Shown in pieces: positions 1-6,451 of a stretch of DNA of 6,997 nt (position 1 is the stretch's first letter; each line of letters opens with the position of its first letter). Where the stretch lies: assembly GCA_902462525.1 (NCBI GenBank), contig CABQCA010000123.1, forward strand, positions 1 to 6,997. The letters are read 5' to 3'. The DNA comes from an uncultured Porphyromonadaceae bacterium (GTDB taxonomy: Bacteria; Bacteroidota; Bacteroidia; Bacteroidales; Muribaculaceae). Under the pieces are notes generated by a model. The model had not been told where the DNA came from. It made no database searches and worked only from the letters and a program-made list of their open reading frames with translations. A program made the position numbers and the translations under genes.

Positions 1-1
1 C

Positions 2-541
2 AAGTCATCGCTGCTGAAGTCGATGTACGCCGAAGTGCCGGTTGCCTCCGGCGATGCGGCCGTACTCGACTACGATATTCCGGGAATCAGCCGCTCCGAA
101 ATTCCTTTCCTGCGACGAAAAATCGGAATTATATTCCAGGATTTTCAGCTGCTCAGCGACCGCAGCGCCTTCCTCAACCTCGACTTCGTACTCCGGGCCA
201 CCGGCTGGAAAAACCGTAACGAACGCAACGACCGTATCCACGAAGTACTTCGTGCCGTGGGCATGGACGAAAAAGCCGACCGCCTGCCCCACCAGCTGTC
301 GGGCGGTGAACAGCAGCGCATAGTAATAGCGCGCGCACTCCTCAATGAACCGGCACTGATTCTCGCCGACGAACCCACCGGAAACCTCGACCCTGAAACC
401 GCCGAACAGGTGATGGATCTTCTCTACCGCGTGTCGCGGGCCAACGGACGCACCGTCATCGTAGCCACCCACAACACTCTCTTCCCGCGCCTCTTTCCGG
501 GCCGCGTACTCCGCGCCGCCAACGGCCGCCTACTCGAATAA
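2..541 (+). CDS. ftsE: FtsE-like cell-division ABC transporter ATPase, 5' end cut off
   Basis: This is the ATP-binding subunit of the FtsEX-type complex, a peripheral inner-membrane ATPase that with FtsX controls cell-wall hydrolysis at the septum (family knowledge). The window opens inside Walker A: the first codons read KSSLLKS, the tail of a GxxGxGKS motif, so roughly the first 40 residues are missing. The rest is complete and in the expected order: Q-loop (IGIIFQDFQLL, about 125-160), ABC signature (LSGGEQQRIVIARAL, about 294-340), Walker B (LILADEPTGNLD, about 356-390) and H-loop (VIVATHN, about 457-476). It ends in TAA at 539-541. The EPTGNLD form of Walker B and the short length after the H-loop suit the FtsE/LolD/MacB group. 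FtsE is the best fit, but a LolD-type ATPase cannot be fully excluded without the partner permease. Line 241-300 has 38 G+C of 60, typical of this genome and unlike the next gene. Confidence 0.85.
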   Translation, partial: KSSLLKSMYAEVPVASGDAAVLDYDIPGISRSEIPFLRRKIGIIFQDFQLLSDRSAFLNLDFVLRATGWKNRNERNDRIHEVLRAVGMDEKADRLPHQLSGGEQQRIVIARALLNEPALILADEPTGNLDPETAEQVMDLLYRVSRANGRTVIVATHNTLFPRLFPGRVLRAANGRLLE

Positions 542-555
542 CTTTCGAAATAAAC

Positions 556-1119
556 ATGAAAAAAAAGGACGAGAAAGGCAATGTAGGGACGCACGGGTCG
601 TGCGTCCTTTGGCAACAACGGAAATCCCCACGAGCTGTCTTTCACAATTATTCCGGCGGTGACTATTTCGTCACCATTTGCACTCGAGGTAAGGAGCATT
701 ATTTTGGGAAAATAATCGACGGTAATATGCAGTATACTTCTATTGGCAAATATTGTGAACAGCAAATAACCGAAATATCCGGTCATTATCCTTATGCTTC
801 AGTTTCCTTATTCGTAGTAATGCCGAATCATGTACATGCTATAATCCATATTGATGGCACAATCCCTGACAGCGGCAAAATGCCTGACAATAATAGGACG
901 CACGAACCGTGCGTCCCTACGGAACGAACTGCACTGTCTGTCGTTATCGGTGGCTTTAAACGGGCTGTCACAATGTTTGCACGACGCAATGACATTGATT
1001 TTGGATGGCAATCGCGATATCACGATCATATTATTCGTGGAAACCACGACGGAAATATGATTTCTGAATATATAATTAATAATGTAGCCCGTTGGGCTTC
1101 AGACTGTTTTTGCAATTAA
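556..1119 (+). CDS. REP-associated Y1/HUH tyrosine transposase (RAYT, TnpA-REP type), 187 aa
   Basis: This is a single-strand DNA endonuclease/transposase of the Y1 HUH superfamily, the group that cuts and rejoins REP palindromes. Conserved marks in order are RKSPRA (22-27), DYFVTICT (36-43), the metal-binding HUH motif in MPNHVHAII (H92 and H94), GGFKRAVT (132-139), HDHII (156-160), and the catalytic tyrosine candidate Y172 in EYIINN. The length is normal and the ORF is intact, so it could be active. ATG 556 is the only usable start: the frame has no ATG, GTG or TTG between it and the conserved core. No Shine-Dalgarno is visible, only an A-rich leader. Two REP-like palindromes lie inside the gene and encode THGSCV (12-17) and THEPCV (115-120). 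The first is in an N-terminal extension, the second in the variable stretch between the HUH strand and GGFK. Line 721-780 has 20 G+C of 60 against 38 of 60 in ftsE, which suggests acquisition. Confidence 0.93.
   Translation: MKKKDEKGNVGTHGSCVLWQQRKSPRAVFHNYSGGDYFVTICTRGKEHYFGKIIDGNMQYTSIGKYCEQQITEISGHYPYASVSLFVVMPNHVHAIIHIDGTIPDSGKMPDNNRTHEPCVPTERTALSVVIGGFKRAVTMFARRNDIDFGWQSRYHDHIIRGNHDGNMISEYIINNVARWASDCFCN
583..608 (+). repeat. REP-like palindrome, copy 1, inside the transposase gene
   Basis: A GTAG tetranucleotide (583-586) is followed directly by a perfect 9-bp hairpin: arm GGACGCACG (587-595), loop GGT (596-598), arm CGTGCGTCC (599-607), then T. A 5' GTAG (or GTGG) foot next to a GC-rich hairpin is the known layout of REP elements linked to RAYT enzymes. 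The palindrome is read in frame as VGTHGSCVL and starts 27 bases after the A of the start codon. It matches the reverse complement of copy 2 at 25 of 26 positions; the one difference is in the loop. Confidence 0.85.
895..920 (-). repeat. REP-like palindrome, copy 2, inverted, inside the transposase gene
   Basis: Read on the - strand, this is GTAG (920-917), arm GGACGCACG (916-908), loop GTT (907-905), arm CGTGCGTCC (904-896), then T (895). It is the inverted partner of copy 1 and differs only in the middle loop base. On the + strand it is read as RTHEPCVPT in the transposase, in the same codon phase relative to the palindrome as copy 1. The two GTAG feet therefore point outward and bound the segment 583-920, as in an inverted REP pair. 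Confidence 0.85.
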
Positions 1120-1135
1120 GAAAAGCTTAAAGAAA

Positions 1136-2620
1136 TTATTTTTCACCGGGATCGCGGTCAACGGGCGAATAAAGGTAGAAGCGCCGGCCGGCTTTGGAGA
1201 ATGGAATTTCGATATATTCGTCGTGGCCTCTTTTAAGCATGCTTCGGGGGTATGATTCAAAAATTATGTCGCTGTAAGTTCCCGGCAATGCACAGTCGGT
1301 TATTATTCGGCCACCGAATGTATGCTCACCGCAGAACGTGCTCCAGTCGACACCGGCGGCATCCTCAGGAAGTATCACCAGAGGACTTCCATTGCCATAG
1401 ACCGAACCGAGTCGCGAAAGATAGTAGGAGTCGTCGGCATCGGGCACACCATGTACTTGCCTTAAGACATAGAAAGGCAGGTCACGGTCATCGGTGTAGT
1501 CCATGAATATGATGCTGTCGTCCGAATTCTTAAGCAGGGCTATCGCTTTCTCAGCCTCTGAACCGAGTCTCGTCTGCCACACGGCTGTTACTGTAAAATG
1601 GAATGATAGCAAAATCCCCATTACAACCACACCAACGCGTCGGAGAGTCATGCCGATGTGAAAACGGAACGGAATACGGAAAAGCGCTATCAGAGCAAAT
1701 GTTTGCGCAAACCAGCCGGGACGACCACCATAGTGGCTCAGCAAAAGAAAACCTGTGGATATAAAGGCTGCTGCCACAAATATGAGCCACGGCGTATGCG
1801 ACATCTGCCGCAGTTCCTCGCGCCGAGTCATCATAAGCCACAACAGTGCGGCAGCAAGAAGCAGCACAAAGCAACCCGATGTCACAAGTATCTCCCACAC
1901 AGGCTCAGGCTGCGACATCGCTCCGACACGGGCATACGAAGCCGGAGAAGTGAGTGTGAAAAAACCGCCGGCAATGAATGCGAAAATCATCAGGCGTCCC
2001 ACCGTGTTCTGCGATTTAAAGCTCCTGCTTACTATAAGATACACAATCATCGCTATGGCAAGCGGAGCACCGCAGGCCTCGTGCATGGCAGCAGCCACGA
2101 AGCAAAATGGAATGCTAAACCAGTAGTACCATCCGCTGTCGGAGGCGATCTTCTTCAGGATAAGGACAAGCGCCCCGACGGCAAAAGCTGTGGCCCAGAT
2201 ATAATTATAGAACGTACAGTACTCCATCCATATAGCATCCCAGCGAAATGTGAAAGCCACAAGAAACATCACCGCTACTGCAGCGAAAGGACGCCTGACA
2301 ATGTTGCCGACTGCCGCATACGCTACAAGGGCATACATCGACGCCATGACAAGGCCGTTCGACAAAGTTCTCAGCCACGCGGGCATCATGTAAAGACCTA
2401 TGGGATTCAGCATGTCGGCCATACGGGCATTGTTCCACAGCCAGTGACGCCATATAGACCGCAGAAACGCATAATCGCAATCGGTCTGCATTGCATAATT
2501 ATGCATGTAAGCAAGATCATCGCCCAGAAAAGGAATATGGAAACCGGCAACCGTGTAGGATACAGCAATGACAGCAAGCAGCGCCACTGGCACATAAGAC
2601 AACGTATTTCTGTCCTTCAT
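1136..2620 (-). CDS. Polytopic membrane protein, DUF6056-like, 494 aa
   Basis: This is a large inner-membrane protein of unknown function. About ten hydrophobic helices can be seen, for example near residues 8-28, 86-105, 112-127, 143-156, 186-197, 210-225, 246-264, 278-295 and 328-347. After them comes a polar C-terminal domain of about 145 residues, probably outside the cytoplasm. Polar motifs sit in the loops: FLGDDLAY (31-38) after the first helix, NNARMAD (63-69), YNYIWA (138-143), HEACG (180-184), SPASYAR (225-231) and GGRPGWF (298-304). An Asp-Asp pair in the first large loop of a many-helix protein recalls GT-C type glycosyltransferases, and the overall pattern resembles DUF6056 from memory of that family. 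A role in moving sugars onto an envelope polymer is only inference. The ATG (2618-2620) overlaps the stop of the upstream protease gene as ATGA, so it is the last gene of a coupled three-gene operon. It ends 16 bases from the convergent transposase gene. Confidence 0.8.
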   Translation of the reverse strand: MKDRNTLSYVPVALLAVIAVSYTVAGFHIPFLGDDLAYMHNYAMQTDCDYAFLRSIWRHWLWNNARMADMLNPIGLYMMPAWLRTLSNGLVMASMYALVAYAAVGNIVRRPFAAVAVMFLVAFTFRWDAIWMEYCTFYNYIWATAFAVGALVLILKKIASDSGWYYWFSIPFCFVAAAMHEACGAPLAIAMIVYLIVSRSFKSQNTVGRLMIFAFIAGGFFTLTSPASYARVGAMSQPEPVWEILVTSGCFVLLLAAALLWLMMTRREELRQMSHTPWLIFVAAAFISTGFLLLSHYGGRPGWFAQTFALIALFRIPFRFHIGMTLRRVGVVVMGILLSFHFTVTAVWQTRLGSEAEKAIALLKNSDDSIIFMDYTDDRDLPFYVLRQVHGVPDADDSYYLSRLGSVYGNGSPLVILPEDAAGVDWSTFCGEHTFGGRIITDCALPGTYSDIIFESYPRSMLKRGHDEYIEIPFSKAGRRFYLYSPVDRDPGEK

Positions 2621-3336
2621 TGCGGTCGGCGTGGCAGAGGTAAAATCTCGTCGTCGGCGAGACGAGCCGCTACAAGAGAGGCGGCATACCGGCGCAGACG
2701 GTTATAGAAAATGATGAATAGAATGAATATTACCGGTGAGCCATAGTCGACTGCGGGTACCGACAGCAACAGGGCGTCAAAGATGCCGTGGGCCATCAGA
2801 GGCAGAATGAGAGCCAGAAAGGCGTTGCGGACACGGTGGCGTGTATCGAACCATGTAAGCGAAAAATAAGCGCCCATGATAATGGCAAAAAAGTAGTGCC
2901 CGGGCACCGATACAAGAGCACGCAAAGCCCCTACCACAAACCACTGGCTGCCTGCTTCGAAGAGATAGAGCACGTTTTCGACAGCAGCAAAGCCCATTGC
3001 GATGCACACCGAATAGATTATTCCGTCGAAATACTCGTTGAAGCTCTCGCAGAACCTGGCTATAAGATAGAGCATCAGCAGTTTGAAACATTCTTCAGGA
3101 ATCGCGGCGTGACAGAAGGCATCGACAAAAACCGCGGCAGCCGTATCGACCTCGAAATCGGGAAGAGTGAGGTAGACCGCCGCTATTGATAATCCGGCAG
3201 CAACCATACCGGCCGACGCCGACAGCAGCAGCGCGCTCTTCGGCTCAGGCTCGCCGCGGTCGTTGCGCATCATCATCAGTGCCAGAATCACTGCGGGCGC
3301 GACAGCTGCCAGTATCATCACAGCGGTACTTGTCAT
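2617..3336 (-). CDS. PrsW-family intramembrane metalloprotease, 239 aa
   Basis: This is a membrane-embedded protease of the PrsW type (family M82, related to CPBP/Abi proteases). In Bacillus, PrsW starts cleavage of an anti-sigma factor; the substrate here is unknown. All family motifs are present, numbered from ATG 3336: PEECFK (E81, E82, K85), GFAAVEN (E120, N121), R139 followed by GH (H147) in one helix, and HGIFD (H183, D187). E81/E82, H147 and H183 are the likely metal site. Six to seven hydrophobic segments and a short basic tail match the family size. I chose ATG 3336-3334, which overlaps the previous stop as TGATG; a GTG directly before it (3339) would add one residue. No anti-sigma or sigma factor gene lies beside it. 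Its partners are a lysozyme-like protein and a many-helix membrane protein, so an envelope job is likely. Confidence 0.9.
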   Translation of the reverse strand: MTSTAVMILAAVAPAVILALMMMRNDRGEPEPKSALLLSASAGMVAAGLSIAAVYLTLPDFEVDTAAAVFVDAFCHAAIPEECFKLLMLYLIARFCESFNEYFDGIIYSVCIAMGFAAVENVLYLFEAGSQWFVVGALRALVSVPGHYFFAIIMGAYFSLTWFDTRHRVRNAFLALILPLMAHGIFDALLLSVPAVDYGSPVIFILFIIFYNRLRRYAASLVAARLADDEILPLPRRPQ

Positions 3337-4325
3337 CACTGTATTCCGTTGGTCTGCAAGTATTTTTTCAAGTCGGCATACGAGCCTCGGAAACGGTCGA
3401 CATCAACCTTGCCTCTCACTCCGGTACATGAGCCATCTTCAGTTATCTGCCATATTTCCCAGCGCCGAGCCGTGGGTTCTTTGTAGAAATGAGCTATCCA
3501 GAAATCGTACTTATCGAAACCATGGCCTTTGAGATAGTCCTTATAGTAGTTCTCGTAAGTGTAAACAATCGGCGTAACGCCGTAGTGTTCTTCAATTATC
3601 TTAAGCCACTCAAGAGCCATTTTTCGCACAAGTTTATACTGCTTACGCATTATATTGTGGTCGATTTCAAGATCGAGGACAGGCGGAAAATCACCTTTTT
3701 CGAGCGGAGTGTTCTCGATGAAAAATTTCGCCTGATCGGCGGCCGGCGAATAGACCGTAAGAAAATGATATGCTCCGCGAAGCAGGCCGGCTTCCTTGAC
3801 AGCAGGAAAGTTTTGATCGAAATAAGGATCTCTCAGATCCGATCCCTCTGTGCTCTTGACAATGCCGAACAGCACCGGCTGCAGATAGGGTGCCTTCTTG
3901 CGGTTAAGTGCTACGGTGCCGTTAGCCCGCGCCGGCAGTGACAATACCGTCCAGTCGACAGTTTCCTGATATTTGGATACATCGATACCGTAGCAGCGCT
4001 CCCCTACACGGAATTTGCGGCCTTCCGGAGCCTTGAGGATGCCCTGGCGCCATTTGCCGAAATCCATGGTACCATCAGCAAATTCTATTCGCCCCAGGCC
4101 TTCCTTATAGCCCATGTTCCAGTAACCGGTATAGACATTTCCGTTCTTATAGCGGCATATTCCGAAACCATGTTGCTTACCGTCGGCTACTCCGCCGGTG
4201 TAGACATATTGCGAAGTCCGCAACTCGCCCTTTTCGGGTGAACGGCGACCGGCAGAAGTCAGAACAAGCGAAAACACAACTGCCGAAACACATATTAAGA
4301 GAGACGATAGGTATAAACGTTTCAT
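3336..4325 (-). CDS. GH25 muramidase with N-terminal MORN repeats, 329 aa
   Basis: This predicted exported or membrane-anchored lysozyme would cut peptidoglycan between MurNAc and GlcNAc. From ATG 4325 it starts MKRLYL and has a hydrophobic stretch to about residue 25 (signal peptide or anchor; no good lipobox). Two MORN repeats follow, at about 40-62 (YTGG...GKQHGFGICRY) and 65-85 (YTGYW...KEGLGRIEF), with a partial third near 89-97. The GH25 domain runs from YGIDVSKYQ (112-120, D115) through KSTEG (157-161), GAYHF (184-188) and PVLDLEID (D218, E220, the usual catalytic pair) to the closing WQIT...GKVDVDRF. About 20 extra residues (roughly 130-150) sit between DW and the FGIVKSTEG strand, where the usual domain is shorter. 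A TTG at 4334 would add three residues but lies inside a candidate -7 box, so ATG is preferred. It is the first gene of the - strand operon and its TGA overlaps the protease start. Confidence 0.93.
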   Translation of the reverse strand: MKRLYLSSLLICVSAVVFSLVLTSAGRRSPEKGELRTSQYVYTGGVADGKQHGFGICRYKNGNVYTGYWNMGYKEGLGRIEFADGTMDFGKWRQGILKAPEGRKFRVGERCYGIDVSKYQETVDWTVLSLPARANGTVALNRKKAPYLQPVLFGIVKSTEGSDLRDPYFDQNFPAVKEAGLLRGAYHFLTVYSPAADQAKFFIENTPLEKGDFPPVLDLEIDHNIMRKQYKLVRKMALEWLKIIEEHYGVTPIVYTYENYYKDYLKGHGFDKYDFWIAHFYKEPTARRWEIWQITEDGSCTGVRGKVDVDRFRGSYADLKKYLQTNGIQ

Positions 4326-4331
4326 AATGGG

Positions 4332-4339
4332 CAAAATTA
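4332..4339 (-). promoter_or_regulatory. Candidate Bacteroidetes -7 box for the lysozyme operon
   Basis: On the - strand 4339-4332 reads TAATTTTG, an exact match to the TAnnTTTG -7 consensus known for the Bacteroides primary sigma factor. It ends 6 bases before ATG 4325, so the leader would be very short or absent. No TTTG -33 element is seen at the usual distance upstream, so this is tentative. Confidence 0.35.
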
Positions 4340-4393
4340 GTAAATTTTGGCATTATTTCGTCATTAGAGACGCGTTATTTGCTCCTATTTGTG

Positions 4394-4401
4394 TATTTTT
4401 G
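4394..4401 (+). promoter_or_regulatory. Candidate Bacteroidetes -7 box for the LysE-biotin operon
   Basis: TATTTTTG matches TAnnTTTG exactly and lies 16 bases before ATG 4418, which allows a leader of about 10 bases. A TTTG at 4378-4381 is only 12 bases upstream, shorter than the usual -33 spacing. The whole divergent gap 4326-4417 is A+T-rich. I see no clear BirA-like operator or riboswitch in it. Confidence 0.4.
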
Positions 4402-4417
4402 CAGTTGCGAATAAAAA

Positions 4418-5059
4418 ATGGAGCAGATTCTCTACATAATACCACGCGGAATTATCATAGGCATCCTCATTTCAGCACCTATGGGGCCTATCGGTATGCT
4501 GGTGATTCAGCGCACCCTCAGTAAAGGCCGCTGGCCGGCTTTTTTCACCGGCGTGGGTGCAGCCCTCAGCGACCTCGCCTACTGCCTGCTGACAGGTTTC
4601 TGCCTCAGTATAATCACAGACTTCATTGATGCCCATCAGTTCATAATTCAGGTGATCGGCAGCATAGTGCTGGCGTGTTTCGGCATATATCTTTTCCGTA
4701 AAAATCCCACAAGAGCTCTTAAAGCCGCGGGGGTTGCCAATGCGCCCAACTACTGGAGCGATCTTGTCACAGGATTCCTGCTCACCTTCTCCAATCCGCT
4801 GATTCTCTTCTTTATAATAGGTCTGTTCGCCCAGTTTTCATTCATTCAGCCTGAATATGCCGTGCACCACTATATTCTGGCTTTTGCCATGATTTTTGCC
4901 GGAGCCATACTGTGGTGGTACGGAATAACGCTTCTGGTGGGACACCTCGGCCGACGCATCAACATGCGCTCGCTCAAGCTCATAAACCGTCTCATCGGTC
5001 TGCTGCTGTGTGCCCTGTCCATAGGGGGCGTAGTGATGGCTTTTGTTGACTACCAATAA
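4418..5059 (+). CDS. LysE-family exporter-like membrane protein, 213 aa
   Basis: This is a small inner-membrane protein of the LysE/RhtB group, whose characterised members export amino acids. The family signature is clear: APMGPIGMLVIQRTL (20-34), then SKGRWPAFFTGVGAALSD (35-52), and a second half with FLLTFSNPLILFF (120-132). Hydrophobic helices lie at about 6-28, 40-66, 75-93, 116-138, 152-174 and 190-209, which is the usual six, and the length is normal. The substrate cannot be told from sequence. The ATG follows an A-rich leader without a Shine-Dalgarno. The TAA is followed at once by the ATG of the BioG-BioC gene (TAAATG, zero gap), so the two are almost certainly co-transcribed. A role in moving a biotin precursor or relieving its build-up is a guess from this context only. 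Confidence 0.9.
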   Translation: MEQILYIIPRGIIIGILISAPMGPIGMLVIQRTLSKGRWPAFFTGVGAALSDLAYCLLTGFCLSIITDFIDAHQFIIQVIGSIVLACFGIYLFRKNPTRALKAAGVANAPNYWSDLVTGFLLTFSNPLILFFIIGLFAQFSFIQPEYAVHHYILAFAMIFAGAILWWYGITLLVGHLGRRINMRSLKLINRLIGLLLCALSIGGVVMAFVDYQ

Positions 5060-6451
5060 ATGAAGAGCGAATTCATATACAAAGAAAACAACAGCAGACT
5101 GATAGTCATCTTTGCCGGCTGGGCCATGGACAGCACTCCGTTCCACACTCTACGGCGCGACGGCTACGACGTCATGGTCGTGTGGGACTACCGTGACTTC
5201 AGCCTCGACTGGAGCTGCACGGCAGACTACGCCGAAATCTGCATTGTGGCATGGTCGCTCGGTGTCTATGCCGCAGCTGTGGCCTCAGTGCCTATCGCGG
5301 CACGCACCACACTCCGCATTGCCGTAAACGGCACTCTGACACCGGTCGACAACCAACGCGGAATACCTGTGGCTATCTTCGAAGGGACACTGGACGGTCT
5401 GAACGGACGCAATCTCAGCAAATTCTACCGTCGGATAGCGGGTTCGCGCGATGTTTTCGGGTGCTTCGCAGCCTCAATGCCAAAGCGCGACATCGAGGAA
5501 CTGAAGGAGGAACTCGCCGCATTTCTCCCTAAGGATTTCTTTTCACAACAACCCGACACCCGTTTCGACCGTGCCATCATCAGCCGTGACGATGCAATTT
5601 TCCCTGCAGTCAACCAGTGGCGGGCATGGGAAGGGACTCCGACCTCGATTGTCGAAGGCGCGCATCTACCCGATTTTCAGGCTATTCTCGACCGTTTTAT
5701 CCGCGACAAAGATTTCACTTGCCGGCGATTCGCCGCCGGCAGCCCGTCGTACGACGGCAACGCCACAGTCCAGCTCGGACTCGTCGAAAAAATGCGCACC
5801 GTCATGGAGAATTTCGACATTCCGGCCCTGATGTGCCGCCGCGGCTCGCGCACCATCGAAATCGGATCGGGCACCGGCAGCCTGTCGGAAATTCTCGACA
5901 GCTATGCCGGACGCTTCGGAACTATCGAAATGTGGGATATAGCCGGCGAAGCCCCTCTTGAAGGACCGAGGCGTATTTTCCGACGTACCGACGCCGAGCT
6001 ACAGTTGCTCCGCACCCCCTCGGCCTCAGCCGACTTTATTGTAAGCGCCTCGACAGTCCAGTGGTTCAACTCGCCTTCACGCTTCCTGCAAGAAAGTGCC
6101 CGCGTGCTCACACACGGCGGTCTGCTGCTTATCGGCACCTATTCCACCGGCAATCTCGCATCAGTCGAGGCCGTCACCGGAAGAGGACTCCCTCTGCTTT
6201 CGCCTGAACAGTGGCAGCAGCTTGCTCCCGACAACCTCGAACTGCTCCACAGCATGGATTACACCGAAGAAATGGAATTCGATAGTGCCGCCGACATCTT
6301 CCGCCATCTCAAAGCCACTGGCGTGAACTCACTAAGCCGGAACACAGGCGCCGGAACACTGCGACGCGCCATAAAGGCCATGCAGCCCGGACTCGATGGA
6401 AAATTCCGCATCGAATATCGTCCAATATTATTCTTATATCGCAGAAAATGA
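5060..6451 (+). CDS. bioC: BioG-BioC fusion: pimeloyl-ACP methyl ester esterase plus malonyl-ACP O-methyltransferase, 463 aa
   Basis: Two enzymes that open and close the BioC-BioH type route to pimeloyl-ACP are joined in one cytoplasmic protein. BioC methylates malonyl-ACP so it can be elongated as a disguised primer, and BioG removes the methyl ester once the chain is complete. The N-terminal half (1 to about 215) is BioG (DUF452), an alpha/beta hydrolase with FAGWAMD (18-24), nucleophile motif AWSLG (S66), a probable Asp in SRDDAIFP (D177 or D178) and His in GAHLPDF (H202). The C-terminal half is BioC: FAAGSPSYDGNATVQ (224-238), SAM-binding loop IEIGSGTG (266-273), STVQWF (331-336) and HLKATGVNS (416-424), all hallmarks of BioC rather than a generic methyltransferase. 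Both active sites look intact. The start directly follows the LysE stop, and the TGA overlaps the bioD start as ATGA. Confidence 0.95.
   Translation: MKSEFIYKENNSRLIVIFAGWAMDSTPFHTLRRDGYDVMVVWDYRDFSLDWSCTADYAEICIVAWSLGVYAAAVASVPIAARTTLRIAVNGTLTPVDNQRGIPVAIFEGTLDGLNGRNLSKFYRRIAGSRDVFGCFAASMPKRDIEELKEELAAFLPKDFFSQQPDTRFDRAIISRDDAIFPAVNQWRAWEGTPTSIVEGAHLPDFQAILDRFIRDKDFTCRRFAAGSPSYDGNATVQLGLVEKMRTVMENFDIPALMCRRGSRTIEIGSGTGSLSEILDSYAGRFGTIEMWDIAGEAPLEGPRRIFRRTDAELQLLRTPSASADFIVSASTVQWFNSPSRFLQESARVLTHGGLLLIGTYSTGNLASVEAVTGRGLPLLSPEQWQQLAPDNLELLHSMDYTEEMEFDSAADIFRHLKATGVNSLSRNTGAGTLRRAIKAMQPGLDGKFRIEYRPILFLYRRK

Noticed and set aside
5..472. 155-codon open frame on the - strand opposite ftsE
   Set aside because: The + strand shows all ABC ATPase motifs in order; the opposite frame has no recognisable features.
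587..610. Hairpin followed by TTT as a possible terminator after ftsE
   Set aside because: It lies inside the transposase reading frame, has only three T residues after the stem, and has an inverted second copy, so a REP-like repeat is the better explanation.
1116..1130. TTAAG-AAAAG-CTTAA inverted repeat between the convergent genes
   Set aside because: The stem is only five A+T-rich pairs, too weak to call a terminator; the gap between the two stops is just 16 bases.
1658..2707. 349-codon open frame on the + strand opposite the DUF6056-like gene
   Set aside because: It is unusually long, but the product is rich in Arg, His, Lys and Cys with no recognisable domain. The - strand frame has clear membrane helices, conserved motifs and operon coupling, so the + frame is an antisense shadow.
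3826..3840. GGATCT-CTC-AGATCC inverted repeat within the lysozyme gene
   Set aside because: It is short, lies in a conserved coding stretch (TEGSDLRDP), has no second copy in the window, and is most likely chance.
4326..4334. TTG start for the lysozyme gene adding three residues
   Set aside because: ATG 4325 gives a normal basic signal-peptide start (MKR), and the TTG falls inside a candidate promoter box.
5721..5740. GCCGGCG/CGCCGGC inverted repeat at the BioG-BioC junction
   Set aside because: It encodes the conserved RRFAAGS stretch at the start of BioC in a GC-rich gene, and a 7-bp match is expected by chance there.
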